Source: Streptococcus sp. LPB0220
GTDB taxonomy: Bacteria > Bacillota > Bacilli > Lactobacillales > Streptococcaceae
NCBI RefSeq assembly: GCF_008727815.1
Contig: NZ_CP044230.1
Span: 1,100,001 to 1,164,000 of the forward strand
DNA length: 64,000 nucleotides
Reading direction: 5' to 3'
Below, one piece after another: positions 7,362 through 15,684 of this stretch; the first letter of the stretch is position 1; each line of letters begins with the position of its first letter. The position numbers and the translations under genes are program-made. The notes beneath the pieces were generated by a model. The model was not told where the DNA came from. It saw nothing but the letters and a program-made list of their open reading frames with translations, and did not search any database.

Positions 7362-8351
7362 TTATTCCACCACTGCCTCAGCGATTTCCTCTGCAGTGAT
7401 ACCTGCAAAGTAACGACCTAGGTTAATGGTTTGAAGGGCTTTGAGGACGTCTTCACGTTCATATTTAACGCCACGAAGTACCTCTTCTACTGCTGCAACA
7501 TCTTCGATACCAAAGAAGTCACCGTAGATCTTGATGTCTTGGATTTTTGATTCAATGACGTTGGCGAAGATTTCAACCTTACCGCTTGGGAATTTGGTGC
7601 CACGACGGACATTGTATTCAGGAGACTTTCCATAGTTCCAGTCCCAGGTACCGAACTTGGTTTCCTTGATACGATTGATTTCAGCCAATTCTTCATCCGA
7701 GAAGACATATTCCGTCATCTCAGGGTATTCTTTCTTCATGTAGTCCAAAAGTAGGTCACGGAACTCTTCCACCGTGATTTTTTCTGGCAACTCATCGATA
7801 ATATTGGTCACACGAGCACGGACTGATTTAACCCCTTTGGACTCAAACTTGTCTTTAGATACCTTGAGAGCATTGGCAAGGACTGACAAATCAACGTCAA
7901 AAAGAAGGCAACCATGGTGCATGATCCGACCATTGATGTAAGCTTGGGCATTTCCACAGAATTTCTTGCCATCAATCTCTAAGTCGTTACGACCCGTGAA
8001 TTCAGCCTTAACCCCAAGTTGAGCCAAGGTGTTGATCACGGGAGTTGAAAAGCTCTTGAAGTCAAAGGCTTTGTTTTCATCTTCTTTTGAAATGATGGTG
8101 TAGTTGAGGTTGTTCAAATCGTGATAAACAGCCCCACCACCACTGATCCGGCGAACCACTTCAATCCCATGCTCCCGAACGTAGTCACGGTTGATTTCTT
8201 CGATGGTATTTTGGTGACGACCAACGATAATCGAAGGTTTGTTAATCCAAAGAAGGAAGATTTGATCCTCATCTAACAGATGCTTAAAAGCATACTCTTC
8301 TAAAGCAATATTAAAAGCAGTATCATTTGAATAATTAATAATGTATTTCAT
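7362..8351 (-). CDS. lplA: Lipoate-protein ligase A
   Basis: 329-residue ligase that activates free lipoate with ATP and attaches it to a lysine of a lipoyl domain. It has the BPL/LplA fold: RRISGGGAVYHD (about residues 66-77) is the conserved lipoyl-AMP binding segment, GRNDLEIDGKKFCGNAQ carries the catalytic-lysine region, and the C-terminal accessory domain starts near residue 245. It lies directly downstream of the dehydrogenase genes in the same direction; the lipoyl domain encoded by the adjacent acoL gene is its obvious substrate. A hairpin without a clear T-run (about 8377-8401) sits between acoL and lplA and could set relative expression. The ATG at 8351 has AAAGGA upstream. Confidence 0.95.
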   Translation of the reverse strand: MKYIINYSNDTAFNIALEEYAFKHLLDEDQIFLLWINKPSIIVGRHQNTIEEINRDYVREHGIEVVRRISGGGAVYHDLNNLNYTIISKEDENKAFDFKSFSTPVINTLAQLGVKAEFTGRNDLEIDGKKFCGNAQAYINGRIMHHGCLLFDVDLSVLANALKVSKDKFESKGVKSVRARVTNIIDELPEKITVEEFRDLLLDYMKKEYPEMTEYVFSDEELAEINRIKETKFGTWDWNYGKSPEYNVRRGTKFPSGKVEIFANVIESKIQDIKIYGDFFGIEDVAAVEEVLRGVKYEREDVLKALQTINLGRYFAGITAEEIAEAVVE

Positions 8352-8419
8352 AAGATTCCTTTATATACGATAGAGACTGGTCCAGCATTTGCTGTCCAGC
8401 CATTCTATCATTTCAAATA

Positions 8420-10123
8420 CTATTTCTTCTTAGGTGAATGAACAGCCAAGCCAAGTACATCCGCAAAAGCTTCGTACATCACTTCTGAGAAGGTAGGGTG
8501 TCCGTGGATGGTCTTGAGCATTTCTTCCACAGTGATTTCCATCTCAATGATGGTTGAAGCTTCGTTGATCAATTCAGCTGCTGCTGGACCAATGATGTGA
8601 ACCCCAAGAACTTCACCGTATTTCTTGTCTGCAATGACTTTAACAAATCCTTGAGCCGCGTCTGATGCAATGGCACGACCGTTCGCCGCAAAGTTAAACT
8701 TACCGATTTGAACATCGTATTTCTCACGAGCTTGTTCTTCTGTCAAACCAACAGCCGCAACTTCTGGAAGGGTGTAGATGGCTGCAGGAGTCAAGTTCAA
8801 TTTTGCAACAGCATGATTTCCCTTAAGAGCATTTTCGGCCGCTACTTCACCCATACGGAAGGCAGCGTGAGCCAACATCTTGGTACCGTTGATATCACCT
8901 GGCGCATAGATACCTGGAACAGACGTTTCCATGTATTCATTGACCTTGATCCGTCCACGATCCAATTCAAACTCAACTTCACCGATTCCTTCAAGATCAG
9001 GAACACGACCGATTGAAAGAAGAGCTTTGTTTGCGATGATATCATCTTTGCCTTCAACCTTGATACGGAGTTTACCATCTTCTTCAATGATTTCTTGCAA
9101 TTTCGTATCGGTCAAGATTGTCATACCTTTACGTTCAAGGATCAAGCGAAGGTTCTTAGATACTTCCGCATCCATAGCTGGAACGATGCGGTCCATCATT
9201 TCAATAACCGTAACTTTTGAACCAAAAGTCATGAAGGCTTGACCAAGTTCGATACCGACAACCCCACCACCGATGATAACAAGGCTTTCTGGTACTTCGT
9301 TCATTTCAAGGATATCATCACTGGTCATGACAAGGGATGATTCCATACCAGGAACGTTGATTTTGCTTACTTTTGAACCACCAGCAAGGATGATTTTCTT
9401 GGTTTCAAGCAATTCAGAACCGTTTACCAAGACATTCTTATCTTTCGTAATGGTACCGATACCTTTATGAACATCTACTCCGTAGCTACGAAGAAGTCCT
9501 GCGACTCCACCGACGAGGGTATTAACAACTTTAGATTTAGTTTCTAAAAGTTTATCCATATCTACTGAGAAACTTGGATTTTCAATGATAATACCACGGT
9601 TGGCTGCATGTCCGATATTTTCGATAATTTCAGCGTTGTGGAGGTAAGTCTTAGTTGGGATACATCCGCGGTTCAAGCACGTTCCACCAAGTTCAGATTT
9701 CTCAACAAGAGCAACCTTACCACCTAGTTGAGCTGCCTTAATAGCAGATACGTAACCAGCAGGACCCCCACCGATCACTACGATATCATAAGCATCATCG
9801 CTCTTATTGTCATCGTTTGAAGCACTTGCTGCAGCTGGTGCTGGACTCGCTTCTGGTGCTGCTCCAGCGGTTGGGATGTTTTCCCCTTCTTCACCAAGAT
9901 AACCGATTACTTCTGTTACAGGAACCGTTTCTCCGTCCCCTTTCAAGATAGCGATCAAGTAGCCGTCTTCTTCCGCTTCCAACTCCATGCTGACTTTGTC
10001 TGTCATGATTTCAAGGAGCACTTCTCCTTCTTTTACAAATTCGCCGACTTTTTTATTCCACTGAACGATTTGTCCTTCGGTCATATCTACGCCGGCTTTT
10101 GGCATAATTACTTCTAAGGCCAT
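8420..10123 (-). CDS. acoL: Dihydrolipoyl dehydrogenase (E3) with N-terminal lipoyl domain
   Basis: 567-residue E3 of an acetoin/pyruvate dehydrogenase complex; it reoxidises dihydrolipoamide with NAD. Residues 1-75 are a complete lipoyl domain with the modified lysine K43 in MTDKVSME. An Ala/Pro-rich linker (about residues 85-105) follows. The flavoprotein disulfide reductase part has the FAD motif VVIGGGPAGY, the redox pair GGTCLNRGC, a second Rossmann motif (VIIGGGVVGIE) for NAD, and the dimerisation domain with HGHPTFSE near the end. Carrying the lipoyl domain on E3 is unusual against the textbook complex but is known in streptococci. The neighbouring E2 lacks one, so this domain presumably serves as the swinging arm. 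It is the last of four aco genes. Confidence 0.95.
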   Translation of the reverse strand: MALEVIMPKAGVDMTEGQIVQWNKKVGEFVKEGEVLLEIMTDKVSMELEAEEDGYLIAILKGDGETVPVTEVIGYLGEEGENIPTAGAAPEASPAPAAASASNDDNKSDDAYDIVVIGGGPAGYVSAIKAAQLGGKVALVEKSELGGTCLNRGCIPTKTYLHNAEIIENIGHAANRGIIIENPSFSVDMDKLLETKSKVVNTLVGGVAGLLRSYGVDVHKGIGTITKDKNVLVNGSELLETKKIILAGGSKVSKINVPGMESSLVMTSDDILEMNEVPESLVIIGGGVVGIELGQAFMTFGSKVTVIEMMDRIVPAMDAEVSKNLRLILERKGMTILTDTKLQEIIEEDGKLRIKVEGKDDIIANKALLSIGRVPDLEGIGEVEFELDRGRIKVNEYMETSVPGIYAPGDINGTKMLAHAAFRMGEVAAENALKGNHAVAKLNLTPAAIYTLPEVAAVGLTEEQAREKYDVQIGKFNFAANGRAIASDAAQGFVKVIADKKYGEVLGVHIIGPAAAELINEASTIIEMEITVEEMLKTIHGHPTFSEVMYEAFADVLGLAVHSPKKK

Positions 10124-10164
10124 TTTATTTCCCTCTTTTTCTTGTTTCTATTCTCTCTCGTTGA

Positions 10165-11208
10165 TTAGACCAACATTGAAATCGGGTCTTCAATCAAGGC
10201 TTTCAAGTCTTTCATGAATTTGGCACCGGCCATTCCATCGACGACGCGGTGGTCAATGGTCAAGCCCAAGCTCATGATTGGACGAATAACGATTTCACCA
10301 TTCACAACCACTGGTTTTTCAACCGTTGCACTAACTCCAAGGATGGCAGAGTTTGGTTGGTTGATAATCGGTCCAAATGATTGAACGCCAAACATTCCTA
10401 AGTTACTGATGGTAAAAGTTGAGTTTTGCAATTCACTTGGCGCAAGCTTACCATCCAAAGTACGTCCGATAACGTCCTTGAAGGCTACCACCAACTCTGA
10501 CAAGGTCATCTTTTCAGCATTGTAGACAACTGGAGTCATCAAGCCATTGTCCATCCCAACTGCTATCGCTAAGTTGACATAATTGTGAGTGATGATGGTT
10601 TTGCCATCTTCTGTCAATGACGCATTGATGTATGGGTGTTTCATCAAGGTCTTAACCACTGCTAGAGAAAGCAAATCTGTTACAGTGACTTTCTTGCCAG
10701 TGGCCTCCATAATTGGATCCAATACCTTCTTACGAAGGGCCAACATTTGAGACATATCAACGTCATAGTTCAAAGTAAAGGTTGGTGCTGTCAAGTAAGA
10801 TTCCACCATCCGTTGAGAGATCACCTTCCGCATTGGTGTCATCGGAATCCGCTCGATCTCACCATAAGGTGTCACATTATCTGGAGCTTCCTCCACCTTC
10901 TCGATTTCAGCAGGTGACTTAATGGTCTCATTCTCAATATTTTCAGGAAGGAAAGCAAGGACGTCCTTCTTCATGATCTTACCACGATGACCAGTTCCTT
11001 GAATCTCTTGCCAAGCAATATTGTGTTCTAAAGCAATTCGTTTTGCAAGTGGTGAAATGCGAACCACATTTGTGTCTTTATATGTTTCCACGTCTTCTTT
11101 GTGGACACGACCGTTTGCGCCTGAACCAGAAACATCATAGAGGTTGATCCCAAGATCATCCGCTAATTTTCTAGCCGCAGGAGTCGCTCTTAGCTTATCA
11201 TCAGCCAT
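10165..11208 (-). CDS. acoC: Dihydrolipoamide acetyltransferase (E2) without lipoyl domain
   Basis: 347-residue acyltransferase core of the dehydrogenase complex, moving the acyl group from lipoamide to CoA. It begins directly with a peripheral-subunit-binding domain (ATPAARKLADDLG...GANGRVHKEDV, about residues 6-40). A second segment of the same pattern follows (ISPLAKRIALEHN...GHRGKIMKKDV, about residues 48-82). After a linker comes the trimeric catalytic domain, ending with the active-site HRVVDG near the C-terminus. No lipoyl domain is present; it is supplied on E3. The ATG at 11208 is chosen because AGGAGA lies just upstream; an in-frame extension to 11253 has no homology. A 312-bp structured gap separates it from the E1 beta gene. 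Confidence 0.93.
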   Translation of the reverse strand: MADDKLRATPAARKLADDLGINLYDVSGSGANGRVHKEDVETYKDTNVVRISPLAKRIALEHNIAWQEIQGTGHRGKIMKKDVLAFLPENIENETIKSPAEIEKVEEAPDNVTPYGEIERIPMTPMRKVISQRMVESYLTAPTFTLNYDVDMSQMLALRKKVLDPIMEATGKKVTVTDLLSLAVVKTLMKHPYINASLTEDGKTIITHNYVNLAIAVGMDNGLMTPVVYNAEKMTLSELVVAFKDVIGRTLDGKLAPSELQNSTFTISNLGMFGVQSFGPIINQPNSAILGVSATVEKPVVVNGEIVIRPIMSLGLTIDHRVVDGMAGAKFMKDLKALIEDPISMLV

Positions 11209-11520
11209 GACTTCTCCTATTCTATTACAAGATATTAAGGACGTAGAGGACAAAGAAAAAATAGGAGATTGACGCTGTGTTACATGAACACGAGGAAATC
11301 TATCTTTTTTTCACAGTCCTCCGTCCGGATTCAACTCTACAAGCAACTTGGACACGGAACGTGTCTCAAGTTGCTACGGTTGCCGCTATCAGGCGGTCAA
11401 CCTAGTAGACTTACTAATTCGTTCGTCGAATAGAATCGATTCGACTCACTCATGTCGCATTTTATCTATTTCAAAATGAAAGATAAAACTACGAATATAT
11501 TACATAATTTAAATTTTGTA
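11209..11520 (-). other. Structured 312-bp gap inside the aco operon
   Basis: No gene is seen. The region contains a 15-bp hairpin with a three-base loop and one bulge (AGCAACTTG-GACACG at 11342-11356 against CGTGTC-T-CAAGTTGCT at 11360-11375). A second hairpin follows (GGTTGCCGC / GCGGTCAACC, 11378-11402), with short palindromic sequence around 11425-11450. Neither hairpin is followed by a T-run. It could be an RNA processing or stabilising element between the E1 and E2/E3 genes, or a small repeat insertion. Confidence 0.6.
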
Positions 11521-12513
11521 TTATTCTTTGTTGTATGTTTTACGAATAGCATCTTTGATGCTTTCAACTGTTGGAATCATTGCATTTTCAAGGTTTTGTG
11601 CGTAAGGCATTGGCACATCTTCCCCCGCACAACGGCGGATTGGTGCATCCAAGTAATCAAATGCTTCTGATTCAGAAATAATAGCTGAAATTTCACCAAT
11701 ATAGCCACTTGTTTTGTGGGCATCATTGACAAGGACTACTTTTCCTGTCTTCTTGACAGAATTAATGATGATCTCTTTATCAAGTGGAACCAAGGTACGT
11801 GGGTCTACTACTTCTACTGAGATCCCTTCTTCTGCTAATTCTTCAGCAGCTTGCATCACGCGACGAAGCATTTTTCCGTAGGTTACGACAGTGACGTCAG
11901 TTCCTTCACGTTTGATTTCTCCGACACCAAGTGGAATCGTGTAGTCTGGATCAACTGGCACTTCCCCTTTTTGGTTGAATTCTGATTTATATTCAAGAAT
12001 GATAACGGGGTTGTTGTCGCGAATAGAAGACTTAAGCAGTCCCTTCATATCCGCTGGCGTACCAGGAGCAACAACTTTCAAACCAGGAATAAGAGTAAAC
12101 CATGATTCTAACGATTGGGAGTGTTGGGCTGCAGAACCAACTCCATTCCCAGCAGCACAGCGAATAGTCATCGGCACTTGACCTTTACCACCAAACATGT
12201 AGCGAGTTTTAGCAGCTTGGTTGACAATAGCATCCATGGCAATTACTGAGAAATCCATGAAGGTCATATCAACGATTGGGCGAAGTCCAGTCATGGCTGC
12301 CCCTGCTGCCGCACCTGAAATCGCGGCCTCAGAAATCGGACAGTCACGGACACGTTCTGGACCAAACTCTTCCAGCATCCCTACAGAAGTTCCGAAGTCT
12401 CCACCGAAAACTCCGACATCTTCTCCCATCAACAATACATTTTCGTCGCGACGCATTTCCTCAGACATAGCAAGGATAATGGTATCGCGGAAAGACATTA
12501 ATTTAGTTTCCAT
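11521..12513 (-). CDS. acoB: Acetoin/pyruvate dehydrogenase E1 component, beta subunit
   Basis: 330-residue beta subunit of the thiamine-diphosphate-dependent E1, which decarboxylates the 2-oxo acid (or cleaves acetoin) and passes the acyl group to the lipoyl arm. Typical sequence is present: LMGEDVGVFGGDFG near the N-terminus with the Glu that activates thiamine diphosphate, DCPISEAAISGAAAGAA, and the C-terminal transketolase domain with VVDPRTLVPLD. Length matches the family (about 325-330). The TTG/ATG context favours the ATG at 12513, 17 bases after acoA. It forms an alpha2beta2 enzyme with the product of the upstream gene. Confidence 0.94.
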   Translation of the reverse strand: METKLMSFRDTIILAMSEEMRRDENVLLMGEDVGVFGGDFGTSVGMLEEFGPERVRDCPISEAAISGAAAGAAMTGLRPIVDMTFMDFSVIAMDAIVNQAAKTRYMFGGKGQVPMTIRCAAGNGVGSAAQHSQSLESWFTLIPGLKVVAPGTPADMKGLLKSSIRDNNPVIILEYKSEFNQKGEVPVDPDYTIPLGVGEIKREGTDVTVVTYGKMLRRVMQAAEELAEEGISVEVVDPRTLVPLDKEIIINSVKKTGKVVLVNDAHKTSGYIGEISAIISESEAFDYLDAPIRRCAGEDVPMPYAQNLENAMIPTVESIKDAIRKTYNKE

Positions 12514-12529
12514 AATTCTCTACTCCCCC

Positions 12530-13498
12530 TTAGTCTGCGTAAATATCTTCGAAAGCTGATTCAAGTGGAGGGAATGGGCTTTCTTCCGCAAATTTCACTG
12601 AAGCTTCCACTGCTTCTTTCACTTCTTCTTGGATTTGATCCAATTCTTCTGCGCTCGCAATCTCATTTTCAAGGAGATACTTGCGAAGGTTTTCGATTGG
12701 ATCTTTCTTCTTCCACTCTTCTACTTCTTCACGAGTCCGGTATTTACCAGGGTCAGATGAAGAGTGACCAAGCCAACGATAGGTGACACTTTCAATCAAG
12801 ACAGGTCCTTTACCAGAGCGGACGTGTTCAACAGCTTTTTGGAATCCTTCATAGACATCGATAACGTTATTTCCATCAGGAATAAACATTCCAGGAATGC
12901 CGTAAGCAGCACTACGTTCGTGGATATGCTGGATATTGGTCATTTTCTTGATGTCAGCAGAGATTCCATAACCGTTATTGATACAGTAGAAAATTACTGG
13001 AAGATTCCAAATAGAAGCCATATTCACCGCTTCGTGGAAGACACCTTCATTGGTTGCACCATCGCCAAAGAAGCAGACGACAATCTTACCAGTCTTTTTC
13101 ATTTGTTGTGTAAGGGCAGCACCTACTGCAATTCCCATACCGCCACCAACGATCCCGTTAGCGCCAAGGTTTCCGGCATCCAAGTCAGCGATATGCATGG
13201 AGCCACCTTTCCCTTTACAAGTACCCGTATATTTCCCCAGGATCTCAGCCATCATGCCATTCAAATCGATTCCTTTAGCAATGGCTTGTCCGTGACCACG
13301 GTGGTTAGATGTCAGCAAATCATCATTGTTTAAAGCCAACATAGCTCCAACGTTAGCCGCTTCTTCCCCAACAGAAAAGTGCGTCATTCCTGGCACTTTC
13401 CCTTTTTTTACTAACTGTGCAATTTTTAAGTCCATGCGACGGATTTCTTCCATTTTACGGAACATTTCCAATAAGAGACTTTTATCTAATGTTGCCAT
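12530..13498 (-). CDS. acoA: Acetoin/pyruvate dehydrogenase E1 component, alpha subunit
   Basis: 322-residue alpha subunit of the same E1. It binds thiamine diphosphate through the motif from GDGAT to NN (FFGDGATNEGVFHEAVNMA, then INNGYGIS), about residues 160-200. HRGHGQAIAKG and the phosphorylation-loop-like YRWLGHSSSDPGKYRT are also family hallmarks. It is the first gene of the aco operon and follows an excellent promoter at 13535-13563. Two adjacent in-frame ATGs exist (13501 and 13498). The second gives better spacing to AAGG and the usual 322 residues. Whether the substrate in vivo is acetoin or pyruvate cannot be decided from sequence; streptococcal relatives are annotated both ways. 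Confidence 0.94.
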   Translation of the reverse strand: MATLDKSLLLEMFRKMEEIRRMDLKIAQLVKKGKVPGMTHFSVGEEAANVGAMLALNNDDLLTSNHRGHGQAIAKGIDLNGMMAEILGKYTGTCKGKGGSMHIADLDAGNLGANGIVGGGMGIAVGAALTQQMKKTGKIVVCFFGDGATNEGVFHEAVNMASIWNLPVIFYCINNGYGISADIKKMTNIQHIHERSAAYGIPGMFIPDGNNVIDVYEGFQKAVEHVRSGKGPVLIESVTYRWLGHSSSDPGKYRTREEVEEWKKKDPIENLRKYLLENEIASAEELDQIQEEVKEAVEASVKFAEESPFPPLESAFEDIYAD

Positions 13499-13534
13499 CA
13501 TTTCGCCTTTCTTAGCATTTATTCATTCTCTTTC

Positions 13535-13563
13535 ATTCTAGCCAAAAATGAAAGCACTGTCAA
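13535..13563 (-). promoter_or_regulatory. Promoter of the aco operon
   Basis: Perfect -35 TTGACA (13563-13558), a 17-base spacer and -10 TAGAAT (13540-13535) on the minus strand, about 37 bases before the acoA ATG. Confidence 0.85.
13549..13562. promoter_or_regulatory. cre-like site inside the aco promoter
   Basis: TGAAAGCACTGTCA differs from the CcpA consensus TGWAANCGNTNWCA at a single fixed base (the central G). It overlaps the -35/spacer, so CcpA binding would repress the operon on preferred sugars. Inference from sequence. Confidence 0.55.
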
Positions 13564-13680
13564 AAATAATGCTCATATGATTTCACAAACTTTATTCCTT
13601 GTAAGAAGGTTTTATAAGCTTTTTAAAATCCAAATACAATATTTCACAATATTTTCTCTTCTTCCTTTGCTATACATATA

Positions 13681-13712
13681 AAAAAACCGATAGGATCCTA
13701 TCCTACCGGTTG
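13681..13712 (-). terminator. Terminator of the ATP-grasp/esterase operon
   Basis: On the minus strand, CCGGTAGGAT pairs with ATCCTATCGG and is followed by six T residues, just after the stop of the ATP-grasp gene. Confidence 0.88.
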
Positions 13713-13717
13713 TTATC

Positions 13718-14884
13718 TTATGATCGGCGTTGACCAAAGTCATGAATCATTTGTTCCAATACTTCACGACTAGGTGTTGTAAGCATATAGAGGTAATCTC
13801 CCTGAAGTTCCGCAAAGGCCGCTGGCATATCTTTCTTGACACGGAATTGATCATGGTATTTAGCCAAAACTTCTTCCTCTGACAGAGCATAGGCCGCATT
13901 GGCACGACGAGAAGTTGCCAAGCAATAAAGGGGCTCAAACTCAGAAGCTGGGAAAGGTTCTCCTGCTACGATGGCAGCATAGCCACGGTACAAATCAATC
14001 GAGTGAGCGTAGTTGTAGACATCGATGGTAAAGCCACCTGCAGGGCGATTATTGTACTCGATCGCAATATAGTCGTCCCCATCGCGGAAGAACTCAATGT
14101 GGAAGAAACGTTCCTTCATGCCAAAAGCTTTGACAATGGCTTCCCCGTATTGACGCAATTTTGGATCCATCTCTTTGAGGACATAATAAGAATTGTCCAT
14201 CTTGTAGAGCATCAAATCGAGTGGCGTATAGGCATAGTCAAAAGTAGTCGAAAAGACAATATTACCATCGCGATCGACCAGACCATCAAAGGTACAAATC
14301 TCACTAGAAGTGACGAATTTCTCAAAGAAATACTCAGTATGGCCATCCCATTCTGCCTTGAAATGGTCCACATCTTCTGGCGTTTCGATCTTGAAGGTTG
14401 CTGCTGCTCCTACCCCATTGTCAGGCTTAGCAATCAATGGTAACCCAATCTTCTTCACAGCCTTATCAATGTCTTTTTCTGTTTTAACTACTGCACCAGG
14501 TACGACTGGGACTCCAGCCTTCTTGAAGAGTTTCTTCATTTCTGATTTGAACTTGGTTTTCTTCAGATCTTTTGGTTTAGCTCCGAAGACATTGAATTGC
14601 TCCCGAAGCGCTGCATCCAATTCCAACCAGTACTCATTGTGGGATTCGATACGATCGATTGGGCCATGTTTGTAGAAAAGAAAGGCTACTGCACGCTTCA
14701 CTTCATCCAGATTTTCCAAATTTTCAACACGGAAATATTCTGTTAAGCTGTTGCGCAAAGGCTCATCTAACTGTTCATATGGCTCTTGACCAATTCCCAA
14801 AACAGTGATCCCTTTATTAGCTAGTTCGATGGTAAATTGTTGGAAGTTTTGTGGGTAATATGGTGAAATAACGATATAATTCAT
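13718..14884 (-). CDS. ATP-grasp domain protein (carboxylate-amine ligase-like)
   Basis: 388-residue protein with an N-terminal Rossmann-like domain (YIVISPYYPQNFQQFTIEL) and an ATP-grasp fold. Lys-rich PKDLKKTKFKSEMKKLFKKAG leads into GLPLIAKPDNGVGAAAT (the ATP-binding loop, about residues 147-163). FFEKFVTSSEICTFDGLV is the linker strand, and HIEFFRDGDDYIAIEYNNRPAGG (about residues 262-285) holds the metal-binding Glu/Asn pattern. Such enzymes join a carboxylate to an amine or thiol via an acyl-phosphate; the substrate is not evident. The downstream end of a three-gene cluster with two esterases suggests a shared small-molecule pathway. Not biotin carboxylase or D-Ala ligase by motif. Confidence 0.82.
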   Translation of the reverse strand: MNYIVISPYYPQNFQQFTIELANKGITVLGIGQEPYEQLDEPLRNSLTEYFRVENLENLDEVKRAVAFLFYKHGPIDRIESHNEYWLELDAALREQFNVFGAKPKDLKKTKFKSEMKKLFKKAGVPVVPGAVVKTEKDIDKAVKKIGLPLIAKPDNGVGAAATFKIETPEDVDHFKAEWDGHTEYFFEKFVTSSEICTFDGLVDRDGNIVFSTTFDYAYTPLDLMLYKMDNSYYVLKEMDPKLRQYGEAIVKAFGMKERFFHIEFFRDGDDYIAIEYNNRPAGGFTIDVYNYAHSIDLYRGYAAIVAGEPFPASEFEPLYCLATSRRANAAYALSEEEVLAKYHDQFRVKKDMPAAFAELQGDYLYMLTTPSREVLEQMIHDFGQRRS

Positions 14885-14905
14885 TGAGGTCTCCTCCCTT
14901 TTTAC

Positions 14906-15646
14906 TTATAGATGCATTTGACCTAGGAAATATGGCATTTGTTTGCGCCACCATTCCCAATCGTGGGCGACATCATGTCCCCATTCAGCGAACCATGCAG
15001 GAATATTTTTGTGATCAAAGGCTTCTTTCAGTTTGTAGAAAGATGGAAGTCCATCTTGTTCCCAAGCTCCTAAACCAGTACAAACAACGATTTCCGCCTG
15101 ACGGTAACGATCGATAAACCAGCCATCATTTTGGTTCCAAATATAATCAGATGGCGAGTTTTGATAAATGGCTTCATCGCCTCCAAAATCACCAACAAAG
15201 AAACGAGCGTCATAGACACCACTCAAGGCAATCACTTTGTAAAAGACATCTGGATGTTGCAAGAAGAAATTAAGCGCGTGGTAGGCTCCCATAGAGCAAC
15301 CAGTTGTCATCATCGGATCAAACCAGCCTGTTTTGTGTTTGATAAAAGGAATGGCTTCTTCAATCACATAGCGTTCATAAGCACGGTGCATTTCGGCACG
15401 ATCGTGAGGATTCTTCCAATTACAAAGCCAACTATCACTATCCACACTAGAAAGGGTAAAGAATTGAACCCGTCCTTCTTCGATAAACTGAGCACAAGCA
15501 TCAATCATACCAAAGTCATAGTATTCGTTATGGCTTCCACCTGAGGAAGCAAAGACCACAACAGGAATACCTGCGTGTCCATAGCGGTTCAAATACATTT
15601 CACGGTTGAGTTGGCCACTCCAGTGGCTTAAATGTTCAATATTCAT
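14906..15646 (-). CDS. Esterase D-like alpha/beta hydrolase
   Basis: 246-residue serine esterase. It has the nucleophile elbow TGCSMGAYHA (Ser at about residue 117), a likely triad Asp in the strand VVCTGLGAWEQDG region, and a terminal His in WGHDVAHDWEWW (about residues 223-234). The N-terminal segment GIPVVVFASSGGSHNEY gives the oxyanion-hole turn. The family includes esterase D, antigen-85-like acyltransferases and enterochelin esterases. There is no signal peptide, so it acts in the cytoplasm. It sits between an ATP-grasp gene and a second esterase, 21 and 38 bases away respectively, which supports co-transcription. The substrate is unknown. Confidence 0.82.
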   Translation of the reverse strand: MNIEHLSHWSGQLNREMYLNRYGHAGIPVVVFASSGGSHNEYYDFGMIDACAQFIEEGRVQFFTLSSVDSDSWLCNWKNPHDRAEMHRAYERYVIEEAIPFIKHKTGWFDPMMTTGCSMGAYHALNFFLQHPDVFYKVIALSGVYDARFFVGDFGGDEAIYQNSPSDYIWNQNDGWFIDRYRQAEIVVCTGLGAWEQDGLPSFYKLKEAFDHKNIPAWFAEWGHDVAHDWEWWRKQMPYFLGQMHL

Positions 15647-15684
15647 AAGTTTCCTCTTTCCTTTATTTCTTTATTTACAGTCTA

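Noticed and set aside
8377..8401. Hairpin between acoL and lplA as a terminator
   Set aside because: The stem has mismatches and no T-run; read-through or attenuation is more likely.
11206..11253. Longer N-terminus for AcoC (start at 11253)
   Set aside because: The added 15 residues have no homology and the AGGAGA ribosome site fits the start at 11208.
11490..11497. Exact cin-box TACGAATA on the plus strand between acoB and acoC
   Set aside because: It points away from the minus-strand aco genes, lacks the T-rich flank and no plus-strand gene follows; probably chance.
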